Shown piece by piece: positions 45,342-57,857 of a DNA stretch of 64,000 bases. A program made the translations under genes and the position numbers. Each line of letters starts with the position of its first letter. The stretch's first letter is position 1. The notes below the pieces were generated by a model. It worked only from the letters and a program-made list of their open reading frames with translations. It was not told where the DNA came from and made no database searches. Where the stretch lies: positions 57,595,546 through 57,659,545 of the forward strand of contig CM071600.1 in NCBI GenBank assembly GCA_036435485.1. The letters are read 5' to 3'. Source of the stretch: Saposhnikovia divaricata. Taxonomy: Eukaryota; Streptophyta; Magnoliopsida; Apiales; Apiaceae.

Positions 45342-46570
45342 TATATATAAACAAACGGATATTGAAAAGATTGTTTTAACCGGTTTATTAATTTTGACCT
45401 TGGTTGCTGCTTAGTTCAGTTTTGATGCATGTTCTGCATGATTCTATTCATTTAAGCATGATTATATTATCTTAATAATTATGCATGCATGGGTATTGGT
45501 TTAAGTATACATGTGAATTTATGTGTTAAAATCTAGATAGCATAATGATCATAATGACCTTTATGCATTTTTATAAGTTAAACTTAGTGAGTCCTGTACA
45601 TGCCATGTTAGGATTTACTTTTATGTAATTTAATTTGTAGTTTGTTACCAGTTTGTTCTTTTGTGTAAATTTTAGTATCACAGTTTCTGTCCTGTGTGCG
45701 TGTGATTTAACTGTCCAAGATATGATTTACAGTGAATAATTATTTGTAATGTGTGTATAAAATGTGTACGATAAAAATGATTAATTATGATTTGATTATT
45801 AAAATTTTAAGACTTGTTCGTGTTATTAATTTCGGATTTGAAAGTGTCGACTTTGAGGTAAGTACTTTTTGAATTACTTTTAATTTTTGAAAAGTATATT
45901 TTGATTCTGCAACTTTCGACTTTCATATAGATATAAAATATTGTTTTGACTTGTGTATAAGATATAACAATTCTGTTTCAGACTTTATAAGATATAAGTA
46001 TTTGATTTTAGAATCCTTAGTCTCTACGTTTCGAACCCGTTCGTAATTTACGCTATAGTTCCGGAACTAGTCTTAGATACCCTTAGTAGGTGCACAAGTG
46101 TGCGATTTTAGATACCTATTAAGGGCGCGTGATTATTGAACTTTAGATGCCGGTCACTGGCAAAGTGTGGCGAAAGAATAAGAATAAGAATAAGATGCCT
46201 GTCACTGGCAAAGTGTGACCGTAGAGCAAGACTGTGGTATTTTCGATTTTCGTTTCGTTTTGTTTCTGTTTTCTGCTTCTATTTCTGTTTTAAATTCTGG
46301 ATTTCTGAAAATATAAGCTTTGGGTTGGATTTGTTTTCGCAAATGGTTTTTTTATAAACTTAATTATATGTGATTTGAAAAATTGTTTTCATAAAACGCC
46401 CATTGATTTTTAATAATATCTGTTAGTCAATTTTACTTGCTGAGCTGTGTAGCTCACCCCTTTTCTAATATTCCAGGTTTTGATTTGGAAGCTTATTATG
46501 AATAAGAATGTGAACTTTGTGGATCTTCGTGTTAGCTGAGTTGGATGCATTTATTGAAAAGACTTGTCGA

Positions 46571-48158
46571 TGATACATGCTAATTTTGTATATATTTTAT
46601 AGCATGTTATCTCTCATTTATCCTTAATTTTGTGCTTGTTAGCATTGTTAGTAGCATTTTAATTTGAATTTGATGCTAAGATATTTTTTTATGTTTATAG
46701 GATAATTTTGGAAGCAAAAGGAGCCCGGTTTCAGATCATCAAGAGACCGTAGATTAAACCTGGACGAGCAATGAGGAAATTAGAATTGTCACAAAAACAT
46801 TGAAAGTGATATATTCCTAAAGCAGGAATCCCGGTTGGAATTAATATAATTTTTGTTAAGCGAAAGGAGTCCGGTTCCAGGTCCTCAATTGACCGCAGCT
46901 TAGGACTTAAGGACTTATTTATATTAATAAATATTTAATTTATTTAGAAAATTATATTTATAAATATCTAATAATATTAGATATTTATTTTTATAATTTC
47001 TGGATTTAATTAATTATTTATTAATTAAAGATTATAAGCTGTGCGGGTTAAAAAGCATTTCTACGGAGCCTATTGTATTAAACAATATAGGCGGCTGAAA
47101 GTGAAAGCAGGTGGATTGAATAAGGAAATGGAAGTGATATTGCTTTCGGCTACTTTTGTTTTTTTATTTTCTTTTATTTTGTTTTTATTTTCTTTTTCTT
47201 TTCTTTTTATTTTTTTAATTTTGTGGTGTGCTAAATTTGTGCTATAAATAGGCCTAGTTCTTGAGTTATTTCCACACACCAATTCTTAGAGAACAAATTC
47301 CTCTCTTGTAATCTCTCTCTCTTTTTCTTTGTAAAATTTAGTTTTAATTCATACAGTTTAATTTTCGGCAAAAATTCTATTTCGGTTGAAGATTTTAAGG
47401 TAATTACGTGGAGGGCTCTTTCATTTTAGTGGCTACTATTTCGGAAGAATTAAAATTTTCAAGTTGCATTTTCTTCACTCTACACTCTTTTTATTATGAT
47501 TCTACCCCTTAATATATGCTTATTTTATTTATCCAGCATGCGTAGCTAATTCTATAATCCGAGAATTAGGTAGTATTCATTGGTGATATAATTGTTTGAT
47601 TGTGATGCTAATTCTCTATTTTTGCTAATCTATCATTGAGGGCTTAACCCAATTAAGGGAGTAGCTAACCTTTAATTGTATTCACAGGTATTACGACAAA
47701 TTGGGAGAGGAGTCATAATTCTTGTTCATGATTTGATAGACATAGTTCAATTATTAAATCGGGAGATTAATAATAGAACTATGAAACTTATAATTCTTGG
47801 TTTTTAATAGTTTATAATTATATTTTAATTGATCATGGGAGTGACTTTTGAGGTATAATCGTAGGCATTATATTGTATCTTGGGAGAGAACATTATAAAG
47901 GTGAGAAGAATTGTTTTTAGCAAAATATGAGAAATATTTATATTGCATCACATCAACATTATTGAACCAATTGAAGAAACCTAGTTCTCGGGTTGTTTTT
48001 CCTCATCAGTAAATCTTAGTTTTAATTGCTTTACTCTAGTTAATAACAAATCACACCACTTATTTCTCATACTTCTAGATTATAAGAAATTAAACTTAGA
48101 CTTGTATTAAAATTCCTTCCCTGCGAACGAACTTATATTCACAAAAATACTGTCAACA
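46571..48158 (+). repeat. Athila-type 5' LTR
   Basis: 1,588 bp, TGATACATGC...GTCAACA. It contains a TATA-like CTATAAATAGG (47241-47251). Its 3' third is recognisably related to the LTR at 605-1857 (shared GCGTARCTAATTCT and CCTTCCCTGCGAACGAAC blocks). Confidence 0.92.
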
Positions 48159-48161
48159 AAT

Positions 48162-48179
48162 TGGCGTCGCTGCCGGGGA
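48162..48179 (+). other. Primer binding site (tRNA-Asp type)
   Basis: TGGCGTCGCTGCCGGGGA, two mismatches from the usual Athila/Tat primer site, three bases after the LTR. Confidence 0.8.
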
Positions 48180-50013
48180 AGGCATCAATATTAAGTTTAG
48201 GTTAATTATTTCTTATAGTTTAGATTTTATTTTGTTTAGTGTAAAAAAAAAACAAAAACAAAAACATTTTAGTTTTATTAAAATTCAGTATTTGTTTTCT
48301 GTGTCTTTTTTAGTATTAATTCGAAGCTTTGTTTTGCTACCCCTGTTTGTGTTTTAATCACAGAAATCTGTTCTCCTGCTTTCTAAACAAACCCACTTCC
48401 TTTTTCAAACAACCACTGCAGCCCCCTCTCCTGTTTTTTTTGTTCGAACAACCCCCAAACCCAAAACCCAGCACTGTGTTTTACAATTTTCTTCTCTACC
48501 TAATCAAACTCTGCTCTCTTTCTCTCTGCATAAACCAATCCCCATCCCCTTCTTTTAAGTTAAGCATCCTCCTTATTCCCTTCGATTAAAACCCACGAAA
48601 CTCAAATCCCTTATCCTTCATTCTCTGCACACGACTCCTCATACCTGTCAACTTTTATCACTACTGCTGAATTTCTTTTTCTTTTTTTGCCGAATTATTG
48701 CTGTTTTACCGAGTCAAATGGCGATTCAGTTTTGCTGAGTTTGTAGCCGAATTAACTCGACCCTCTCCAGTTTGAAGTTTCGTGAATTAGTTCGTAGCAG
48801 AGTTGCTGTTGGTTGCGTTGCTGTGTTTGTATGCTGAGTTCCAAGTTATTGAATCGTGTTTCCTGTTCATTTACGTTGAAGTTTTTGATTTATGCTATCG
48901 AGTTTGTTTTATCGGTAGTATCACCGAGTTTTGTATAGTTTGAGTCCGTTCTTGGGGCTGAGCTGTTGGTTTCGGTTCGATGAGTTTTTGTTCTGAGTTA
49001 TTGGTATTGCTTTCGAGTTAATGTCTTTCACCAAGTTTTGTTCTATTTAATTGTTGGCAAGTTACCGAGTGTTACCGAATCTAATTTTTTTTTTTTCTGA
49101 TTTCATGCTTGAGTTGAACACTATGTTTGGTTTGTTTGTTGAGTTCATTGTTGCTGTGTTAAGTTGTGAGAGTTCGCAAGTCCCTGAGACTGAGTCGTAG
49201 TGTCTGAATTGTTGACTAGTTGCTAAGTAGTGTTCTGTTTTGTTGAGTTTTTATGTTACGAGCGAGTGTTGATTGTTCATCTAGTCCTCTGTCGAGTTCT
49301 GAGTTTGCTATCGATTTGTTGCCGTCTTAATTCCACTTTTGTGCAAAGTTTCTAGTCGCTGTTTTGCGTTGATGTCATTGTTTTCTTCAGGATTTTTGAT
49401 TGTAATTTGTTGTCTGCTTGTTTGTTTAGCCGCAAGTCCACAAGTTGGAGTTGAGTCTGCAAGCTGGGCGTTGTCAAGTCTGAATTCTGTATTTGCTGTT
49501 TGAATTCGGTTTTAAGTATTGAAATGGGTTTTTGTTCATATCAAGCGTAGAGTGTCCAGTTCATACTTAAGTCGTTCGTTTTGCTATTTGTCTGAGTTAG
49601 CCAGTAAAATCCGTTTCTGTGAATGTTCAGTTATTGCAGTAAACATTTGCTAGTGTTCTAATAAGTGTGTTGATTTTTGGCTAAGTCTATTTTACAAATT
49701 CTACATTTCCAATTATTTTTTTTATTTTTTATTTTTTATTTTTTTTTCTCTAAATTCCTGTAAATAAAATTTCCAGTTTTTGTTGTGTCTGTTTCCATTT
49801 AGTAATAATGCAGTGGTGAATTCAAAAAATAATAATAATAAATAAAAAAAATAACAAAAAAAAATTCAAAATTCAGTTTTTAGTTTAAATAAAATTTAAT
49901 TTTCTTTTAAAAATAGTTAATAAAAAAAATTTAAAATTTAGTTTTAATTCAAACTTAGAATTTTTAGATTAATTTAGTTTTAGTTCTTTTTGCGTTTTTG
50001 TGTTTCTTTTAAA

Positions 50014-50056
<43 letters not shown>

Positions 50057-50147
50057 GATAATAATAATAATAAAAAGAAAATATATATAGTTCTTTGTTT
50101 TAACTCTAACTTATTGGTATTGTCTTTTCAGGTACACAAACTCTTGC
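48180..50147 (+). other. Long untranslated leader of the Athila-type element
   Basis: About 2 kb, with no convincing protein. It is T-rich, with many GAGTT words in the first half and A/T runs plus an (AAT)n microsatellite (about 50012-50083) at the end. A CAG|GTACAC context immediately precedes the gag ATG. Confidence 0.6.
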
Positions 50148-51092
50148 ATGCGACGTACAGTAAGTGCTGGAAATCTAGAATTTGATCCGGAAATCGAACG
50201 CACTGCTCGAATCTTAAGGCGAGAGGCAAAGCAAAGGAAAGAAAAATCTAAGATGGTTGACGAAGATCGTGAAGTTGCTATTATTGATGAGACTTCAATT
50301 TGGGACCATGAGACACCAAATCCTGCTAATTGCATGTACAAAACTCCAGAGATTGGGGCAGCCCAATTCAACATTAATCCAAGCTTAATTCAGATGATCA
50401 GCAATCAAGCTTTTGAAGGAGATATTGAACTAGAGGACCCACACAGACATCTAGAGCGTTTCGTGCAGATGTGTGGCTCATTCAGAATCAACGGTGTTAC
50501 GAGTGACAAGATTCGTCTCCATATGTTTCCCTACTCTATTAAGGGAAGAGCTTTGGAATGGTTTCAACAACTTCCAGACGCCACGGTTGCTACATTGGAG
50601 AGTCTTTCTACTGCATTCTTGTCCAAATATTATCCTTCTGACAAGACGCAGCAATTGAGGACTATGATTATGAGTTTTAAAGCACAACCGGGTGAAGGTC
50701 TATATCAGGCATGGGAGAGATTTAAGGCATTATTGAGGAAGTGTCCACATCATGGTTTGCAAGATTGGCAGATCATTAGTACTTTTTATGGGGCCATGAA
50801 TGCAGATATTCGTTTGAGTTTGGATGTGGCTGCTGGTGGAAATTTTAAGAAGGCACCAACTACACAGGCTAAAGCACTCCTTGAGGAATTGGCATCTAAT
50901 AATTATTCATGGGCACCTAGTGGGACAAGCTCAGCAAAAGCAGCACAAGATTCTGAGATGATCAACATGCTGGCTCTCAAATTTGATACTCTAACTCAGG
51001 AGATGCGAGGACAAAGGGCAAATGTGAATGCTATTTCTTCACCTATTGAAGGGTATAATGATTATAGTGCTAGTCAGAACTCTTATGTGTAA
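50148..51092 (+). pseudogene. Athila-type gag, ended by a premature stop
   Basis: 314 codons from MRRTVSAGNLEFDPE. The retrotransposon gag core spans residues about 103-215 (FVQMCGSFRINGV, ALEWFQQLP, LSKYYPSDKTQQL, LYQAWERFKALLRKCPHHG). TAA at 51090-51092 interrupts the frame, which is open on both sides and continues directly into protease and RT. The stop is probably a point change of a CAA Gln codon. Athila-type elements normally encode gag-pol as one protein. Confidence 0.87.
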
Positions 51093-53413
51093 CAATTTCC
51101 AGAAGAAGCATCTTTTATTCAGGGAAGACAGCCGTGGCCTGTTCAGAATAACTCCTACTACAATCCAAATCAAAGGCCAAACAACAATCTTTCTTATAGT
51201 AATAATCATGCGGCTAATCCTTCTTATTCATTTCCAAGGCAGAATCAACCTCCTGGTTTTCAGTCACGACCACCGTATCAAGCACAACAGCAGTATCAAC
51301 CACCGCCAAAGAAAGAACCTGCTGATTGGGAGGTTGCACTAAATAAAATAATGCAAGGAACCTTTGGGGCATTGGCTAATATGGAATCAAGAATCAATCA
51401 GATGGCATCATCTCAAAAGATGCTAGAAACACATATTAGACAAATTGCCTCCAAGATGGGTGTTTGTGAGCAGGGTTCTCTTCCAAGTCAACCCGACCAG
51501 AATGGTAAGGAACAATGCAAAACAATTACTTTGAGGAGCAGAAGAGAGTTGCCCGAGGTTGAGGCTCTTGAGTCTAAAGAGAGGGATGTGGAAAAAGAAA
51601 ATGAGATAGTAGAGATTGATGCAGAAAAGTCAGAAAAAGTGGATGAAGATAAGAAGGAAGAAAAAACAGAAAAGCCGTATGTTCCTCCGTCACCTTATGT
51701 TCCTTCTATTCCATTTCCACAGAGACTTCACAACAGGCAGTTAGAGAAGCAATACGAGAAGTTCTTGACTATGTTCCGGCAGTTGCATATTAATATTCCA
51801 TTTGCTGACGCTTTGGCTCAAATGCCACTCTACGCCAAATTTCTGAAGGAGATGTTGTCTAGAAAGCGGAAACTTGAGGATGTGGAAACTATTACTCTGA
51901 ATGCGGAGTGTAGTGCAGTCATACAAAAATCAATTCCGCAGAAGTTAAAAGATCCTGGAAGTTTCTCTTTACCATGCACTATTGGAGCAATGGAAAATAT
52001 TAAAGCCTTGTGTGATTTAGGGGCTAGTGTGAGTTTGATGCCACATTCCATTTGTGGAAGACTTGGTCTTGGAGAGCTCAAGAAGACAAGAATCTCACTT
52101 CAGTTGGATGATCGTACTATCAAGTATCCTTTGGGAGTCATTGAGGATGTGCTTGTCAAAGTGGATAAATTCTTTATCCCTTGTGATTTTGTGGTGTTGG
52201 TGATGGATGAAGATGTTGAGATGCCCATTATTTTGGGAAGGCCATTTTTGGCTACTGCTGGAACCACAATTGATGTCAAAGCTGGGAAATTGGCATTAAA
52301 TGTTGGTGATGAAAAGGTTGAGTTTGATCTCAATAAAGCTATGAAGATGCCTTCATTTGATGCTACATGTTTCAATGTTGACATAGTGGATGAGATCGTA
52401 AGTCTTGAAGATGCAGACTTCGCAAAAGTAGAACAAACCTCAGATGATAAAGAAGTTGAAGAAGCATTTGCACTTGATATGCAAGAAAAAGGTACGCCGA
52501 AAATTGATGTAGCACTTTCAATTTCGGAGGCACCTCAGGTAGAACTCAAACCTCTTCCTTCTGATCTAAGGTATGCTTTTCTTGGTCCTAATGATACATA
52601 TCCTGTGATAGTGTCCGCTTTGCTCCATGATGATGAACTTGATAAATTGTTAAATGTGCTTAGGCAATTTAAATCATCAATTGGTTGGACAATTAAAGAT
52701 ATCAAGGGAATTAGCCCTGCTCTTTGCATGCATAGGATTTCTTTAGAAGATAATCATAAACCTGTGATTGAGGGACAAAGAAGATTGAATCCTAATTTTC
52801 AAGATGTGGTTAAGGAAGAGATAACTAAGTTGTTAGATGCTGGCATTATATACTCTGTTCCACATAGTAACTGGGTTAGTCCAATACATGTTGTACCTAA
52901 GAAGGGTGGGATGACTGTCGTGCATAATGAAAATAATGAATTAATCCCCACTAGGACTGTAACAGGTTGGAGAGTTTGTATTGATTATAGAAAATTAAAT
53001 AATGCTACTCGCAAAGATCACTTTCCTCTCCCATTTATTGATCAAATGCTTGAAAGACTTGCGGGTAATGAGTATTATAATTTTCTAGATGGATTCTCGG
53101 GATATTTTCAGATTCCCATTGCACCCGAGGATCAAGAAAAGACAACCTTTACTTGTCCTTATGGTACTTTTGCATATCGTAGACTACCCTTTGGTTTGTG
53201 TAATGGCCCATCTACATTTCAACGACTTATGACAGCTATATTCTCAGATTTTCTAGGAAAAACCATGGAAGTCTTCATGGATGACTTTACTGTATATGGT
53301 TCTTCCTTTGATTCTTGCTTAACCAGCTTGTCTCAAGTGTTGCAGAGATGTGAAGACACTAATCTTGTTCTTAATTGGGAGAAGTGTCATTTTATGGTAA
53401 AGGATGGTATTGT
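51093..53413 (+). pseudogene. Athila-type gag linker, protease and RT (truncated by CACTA insertion)
   Basis: Same frame as gag. A Gln/Asn/Pro/Tyr-rich linker runs to ADWEVALNKIMQGT (51327-51362). The protease active site ALCDLGASVSLMPHS (about 52007-52051) has the D-L-G-A form typical of Athila/Tat. RT motifs are GWRVCIDYRKLNNATRKDHFP, FLDGFSGYFQI, LPFGLCNGPSTFQR and the catalytic VFMDDFTVYG (about 53268-53297). At 53414 the CACTA element begins inside codons following KDGIV. Translation into the insert adds about 26 foreign residues before a stop. Confidence 0.9.
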
Positions 53414-53950
53414 CACTACAAGAAAAACTGGTTTTTGTGACGGAAAAATCCGTCACAAACAGGCTGAAATTCCGTCACAAATGCCTTTGTGACGGATTTG
53501 TGACGGATTTTTGCTGTCACTGAAACCATTGTCACAAATCAATTTTGTGACGGAAAAATCCGTCACAAACTTTTGTGACGGATTTTGTGACGGATTTTTC
53601 CGTCACAAAATCAGTGACGGAAATATTCCGTCACAAATCCGTCACAAAATTTTGTCATTTTTTTGTACCGGTACACGTTTGTGACGGGATTTGTGACGGA
53701 ATTTTCCGTCACAAAAAAACCGTCACAAAATTTGTATATTTTTTTTGTCACAGAACAAAATTGTGTTTGTGACGGATTTTGTGACGGATTTATTCCGTCA
53801 CAAAACAAAAAAATTTTTAAATTATTTTTAAAAATTCGATAAAAAAAAATTAAAAAAAAAAATTCTTGCTGACTGAGCCGCCCAATCAACCCACCTCAAC
53901 ACCCAATCAAGCCCAACTCAGAACGGTCAACACCCTCGAATTTAAGAAAC

Positions 53951-54024
53951 GTAGGTGGGGAGACTCGAACCCCCGACCTCCAACTCCCCACAACACTCCC
54001 TCAACCGGCTGAGCTACATGCGCG
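53951..54024 (-). other. tRNA-like segment inside the CACTA element
   Basis: The minus strand reads GCGCATG, then an A-box TAGCTCAGCCGGTTGAG and, 25 bases on, a T-arm/B-box GGGGGTTCGAGTCTCCCC. The acceptor stem does not close and the anticodon arm is unconvincing. This is therefore a tRNA relic or SINE head, not a functional tRNA gene. Confidence 0.45.
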
Positions 54025-54433
54025 TTGTGTTATGTATTCAAAATACAATCCTTATACTACGAAATTTCTTACATTTTTTATATTTAATTAAAAAATGCCT
54101 TTAAAATTAATTATTTTTTTAAAAATTCGAAAGTAATTAATTTTACATACGTTTTAAATTCAAAATTTAATTTTTTAATTTTAAAAAAAAATAATTTTTT
54201 AATTCGAAATTTCCCAGATTTTTTTTAAAAAAAGTCAAAAAAATTAATTTTTTTTAAAAAAAATGGAATTTCCAAGAAATTTTTTTAAAAAAAAAGTCAA
54301 AATTTTTTAAATTGTTTTTAAATTCGAATTTCCCAAATTTTTTTTAAAAAAAGTCAAAAAATTTTAAATTTTTTTTAAGTTCGAATTTCCCAGAATTTTT
54401 TAAAAAAAAGTCACAATTTTTTAATTTTTAAAA

Positions 54434-55237
54434 ATGATATTTTTAAAATCTTTTTTCGACGAACCAACCATACGGATGTTAATATTTAATGATTTTAGTG
54501 ATATACACAAAAAATTAAAAAATTACAAGTTATTTGATGTGATTTTATACTATAAATCTCCAAAAAACAATACTCGCGATAACTAGTATCGTCTCGATTG
54601 CACAAAACGATATTTTTAAAATCTTTTTTCGATGATCCAACCGTACGGATGCTAATATCTAATGATTTTAGTGATATACACAAAAAATCAAAAAATTACA
54701 AGTTATTTAATGTGATTTTATACTATAAATCTCCAAAAAACAATACTCGCGATAACTAGTATCGTCTCGATTGCACAAAATGATATTTTTAAAATCTTTT
54801 TTCGATGATCCAACCGTACGGATGCTAATATCTAATGATTTTAGTGATATACACAAAAAATCAAAAAATTACAAGCTTATTTGATGTGATTTTATACTAT
54901 AAATCTCCAAAAAAACAATACTCGCGATAACTAGTATCGTCTCGATTGCACAAAACAATATTTTTAAAATCTTTTTTTGACTATCCAACCGTACGGATGT
55001 TAATATCTAATGATTTTAGTGATATACACAAAAAATTAAAAAATTACAACCTTATTTGATGTGATTTTATACTATAAATCTCCAAAAAACAATACTCGCA
55101 ATAACTAGTATCGTCTCGATTGCATAAAACGATATTTTTAAAATCATTTTTCGACGATCCAACCGTACGGATGTTAATATCTAATGATTTTAGTGATATA
55201 CACAAAAAATCAAAAAATTACAAGCTTATTTGATGTC
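54434..55237. repeat. Tandem array, ~174-bp unit, about 4.6 copies, inside the CACTA element
   Basis: Unit starts near 54436, 54609, 54783, 54957 and 55131, each at GATATTTTTAAAATC. Each unit contains CCAACCGTACGGATG, TTTTAGTGATATACACAAA, ACAATACTCGCGATAAC and CGTCTCGATTGCA. Copies differ by a few substitutions and single-base indels. Confidence 0.85.
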
Positions 55238-55828
55238 TTTTTTTAACGGTCAAAGTACAATTTTTTTATTATTGACTTTTTGTGACGGAATTTTCCGTCA
55301 TAAATCTGTCACAAAATTCGTCACAAGTTCAAATCCGTCACAAAATCCGTCACAGAAACGATTTTTTTTTTGATTTTATTTTTTATTATTTTTTTGTGAC
55401 GGAAAATTTCCGTCACAAAATCAAATCCGTCATAAAATCCGTTACTAGAACAAAATTTTTTTGAAATTTTTTTATTCAGATTTTTTGTGACGGATTTTGT
55501 CTGTCACTAATTTAGTGACGGAAATATTTCGTCACAAGTCCGTCACTAATATAGTTTTGTGACGGAAATTTGTGACAGATTTTTTCCGTCACAAATCCGT
55601 CACAAAAGTGTAAATTTTTTTGTTTATACATTTTGTGACGGATTTTTCCGTCACAAATCCGTCACTAATTTGTGACGGAATAATCCATCACAAATCCGTC
55701 ACTAATATAGTTTTGTGACGGATTTGTGTTTGTGACAGAAAAATTCCTCACAAATCCGTCACTAATTTGTGACGGAAAAAATCCGTCACAAATTTCCGTC
55801 ACAATTTCGCTGTTTTCTTGTAGTGTGT

Positions 55829-57857
55829 GCTTGGGCACAAGATTTCTAGTAAAGGCATCGCGGTGGACAGGGCAAAAATCAAAGTGATCGAGAAATTACC
55901 ACCACCCTCATCTGTGAAGGTGATTAGAAGTTTCCTTGGACACGCCGGTTTTTACCGACGTTTTATCAAGGATTTTTCTAAAATTTCTCGTCCTCTTTGT
56001 AATCTACTTGAAAAAGACAGTATCTTTGATTTTGACGAGAGTTGTCTTGTTGCTTTTAACAGGTTGAAGAAGGATCTTACTTCTGCACCTATCATGTCAG
56101 CCCCTGATTGGAGCTTACCTTTCGAGCTCATGTGTGATGCTAGTGATTATGCTGTGGGTGCTGTTTTAGGCCAAAAGAAGGAAAAACGCATGCATGTGAT
56201 ATACTATGCAAGCAAGACACTTGATGATGCACAAATCAATTATGCCACCACTGAAAAAGAGCTACTTGCTGTGGTTTTTGCCTTTGACAAATTCAGATCC
56301 TATCTTGTTGGGTCTAGGGTGATTGTTTATACAGATCATGCTGCAATTCGTTATTTGATGAAAAAGAAGGATGCCAAGCCTCGTCTAATCCGTTGGATTC
56401 TTTTACTCCAGGAGTTTGATCTTGAAATTCGAGACAAGAAAGGTTCTGAAAACTTGGTAGCTGATCATTTATCCAGGTTGGACCAGGGAAATGAAGTGGT
56501 AGGAGTTAATATACCTATCAATGATGCATTTCCAGAAGAAACACTTCTTGCAGTATCTTTGTCTACACCTTGGTATGCGGACTTCGTAAATTATCTCGTG
56601 GGTGGCATTGTACCAAGTGGACTGACTTATCAACAAAAGAAGAAATTCTTATTTGATGTAAAACACTACTTCTGGGAAGAACCACTTCTTTACAAGGAAT
56701 GTGCTGATGGTATCATGAGGAGGTGTGTGCCACACGAGGAAATTCCTAATGTCTTGAATCATTGTCATGCTTTAGAATGTGGTGGTCACAATAGTAGCAC
56801 AAAAACTGTTGCAAAAATTTGGCAGTCTGGATTTTATTGGCCTTCAATGTATCAAGATGTAAGAAGCTTTGTTGCAACTTGTGATCGATGTCAAAGAACA
56901 GGAAATATTTCAGGACGGAATGAGATGCCTTTGCAACCTATTCTTGAGGTGGAGCTCTTTGATGTTTGGGGCATAGATTTCATGGGCCCGTTCCCATCAT
57001 CTTATGGTAACAAATTTATTTTGGTGGGAGTTGATTACGTCTCTAAATGGGTGGAGGCGATTGCTAGTCCTACAAATGATGGTAGAGTGGTTAAGAAGTT
57101 CTTACAGAAGCATATCTTTACACGTTTTGGAGTGCCTAGGGCCATCATCAATGATGGAGGGTCTCACTTTTGCAATAAATTAATTGAAGATCTTTTGCGA
57201 AAGTATGGAGTGACTCAGAAAGTTGCTACACCTTATCACCCTCAAACTAGCGGGCAAGTGGAGATTTCAAATCGAGAGCTGAAACAAATTCTTGAGAAAA
57301 CAGTGGCTAGCTCCAGAAAAGATTGGGCAAGGAAGCTTGATGATGCTCTATGGGCTTATAGGACGGCATTCAAGACACCTATCGGTATGTCTCCGTATAG
57401 GTTGGTGTTTGGAAAATCATGTCATTTACCCGTGGAAGTGGAGCACAAGGCACTTTGGGCGATAAGATTCTTGAACATGGAATTACAAGCTGCGGGACTT
57501 AACAGGTTGATGCAACTAAGTGAACTTGATGAGTTGAGACTTAAGTCTTATGAAAATGCGGCAATATACAAGGAGAAGACAAAGAAATGGCATGATAGGC
57601 ATATTAGACCGAAAGAGTTTGAAGTTGACCAGCAAGTTCTACTGTTCAACTCAAGGCTGAAACTCTTTCCCGGAAAATTGAAGTCAAGATGGTCTGGCCC
57701 TTTTAAAATTGTCAAGGTATATCCGTATGGTGCTGTGGACATCACTCGAGATGGTTCTGATGTGTTTAAAGTGAATGGGCAAAGACTCAAGCCATATTTG
57801 ATTGGTGATGACATTCCAAGAGGAGTCAATTGGCTTATCTCCAGTCCTCAAGCTTAA
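55829..57857 (+). pseudogene. Athila-type RT end, RNase H and integrase
   Basis: The frame resumes with [10 protein letters not shown] (the normal continuation of the RT) and is open for about 676 codons. RNase [35 protein letters not shown] and [10 protein letters not shown]. Integrase zinc finger: [10 protein letters not shown] ... C-D-R-C. Core residues: GIDFMGPF (D), IINDGGSHF (D) and [10 protein letters not shown] (E), all present. It ends [14 protein letters not shown]. Domain content is intact; only the upstream CACTA separates it from its start. Confidence 0.9.

Larger units (their letters stand above)
42156..46570 (+). repeat. LTR-like sequence, probably Ty3/Gypsy chromovirus, interrupted by Helitrons
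   Basis: No protein frame. TGTTGTAAAACCTCG (about 42160) could be an LTR start. A TATA-like GCATATATAAGG (42462-42473) is followed by transcript-start-like sequence. 46440-46490 has the TGAGCTGTGTAGCTCACCCC block common near the end of Del/Tekay-type LTRs. 43022-45341 is Helitron and MULE sequence inserted into it. No terminal CA or TSD could be fixed, because the Athila-type element abuts at 46571. Confidence 0.35.
53411..55828. mobile_element. Non-autonomous CACTA transposon (53414-55825) with TSD TGT
   Basis: Terminal inverted repeats CACTACAAGAAAA (53414-53426) and the exact inverse TTTTCTTGTAGTG (55813-55825); target-site duplication TGT at 53411-53413 and 55826-55828. Removing the element and one TGT leaves the retrotransposon pol frame continuous. 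Both ends carry dense palindromic copies of TTTGTGACGGA/TCCGTCACAAA (53430-53810 and 55275-55805), the subterminal repeats expected as transposase binding sites. No transposase; the interior holds a tRNA-like segment and a tandem array. Confidence 0.93.

Noticed and set aside
48329..48589. 86-codon Pro/Phe/Ser frame in the Athila leader
   Set aside because: Low complexity, no conserved motif, and the region is a T/C-rich untranslated leader.
53951..54024. Functional tRNA gene
   Set aside because: A and B boxes are present but the acceptor stem does not pair and the anticodon arm is poor.
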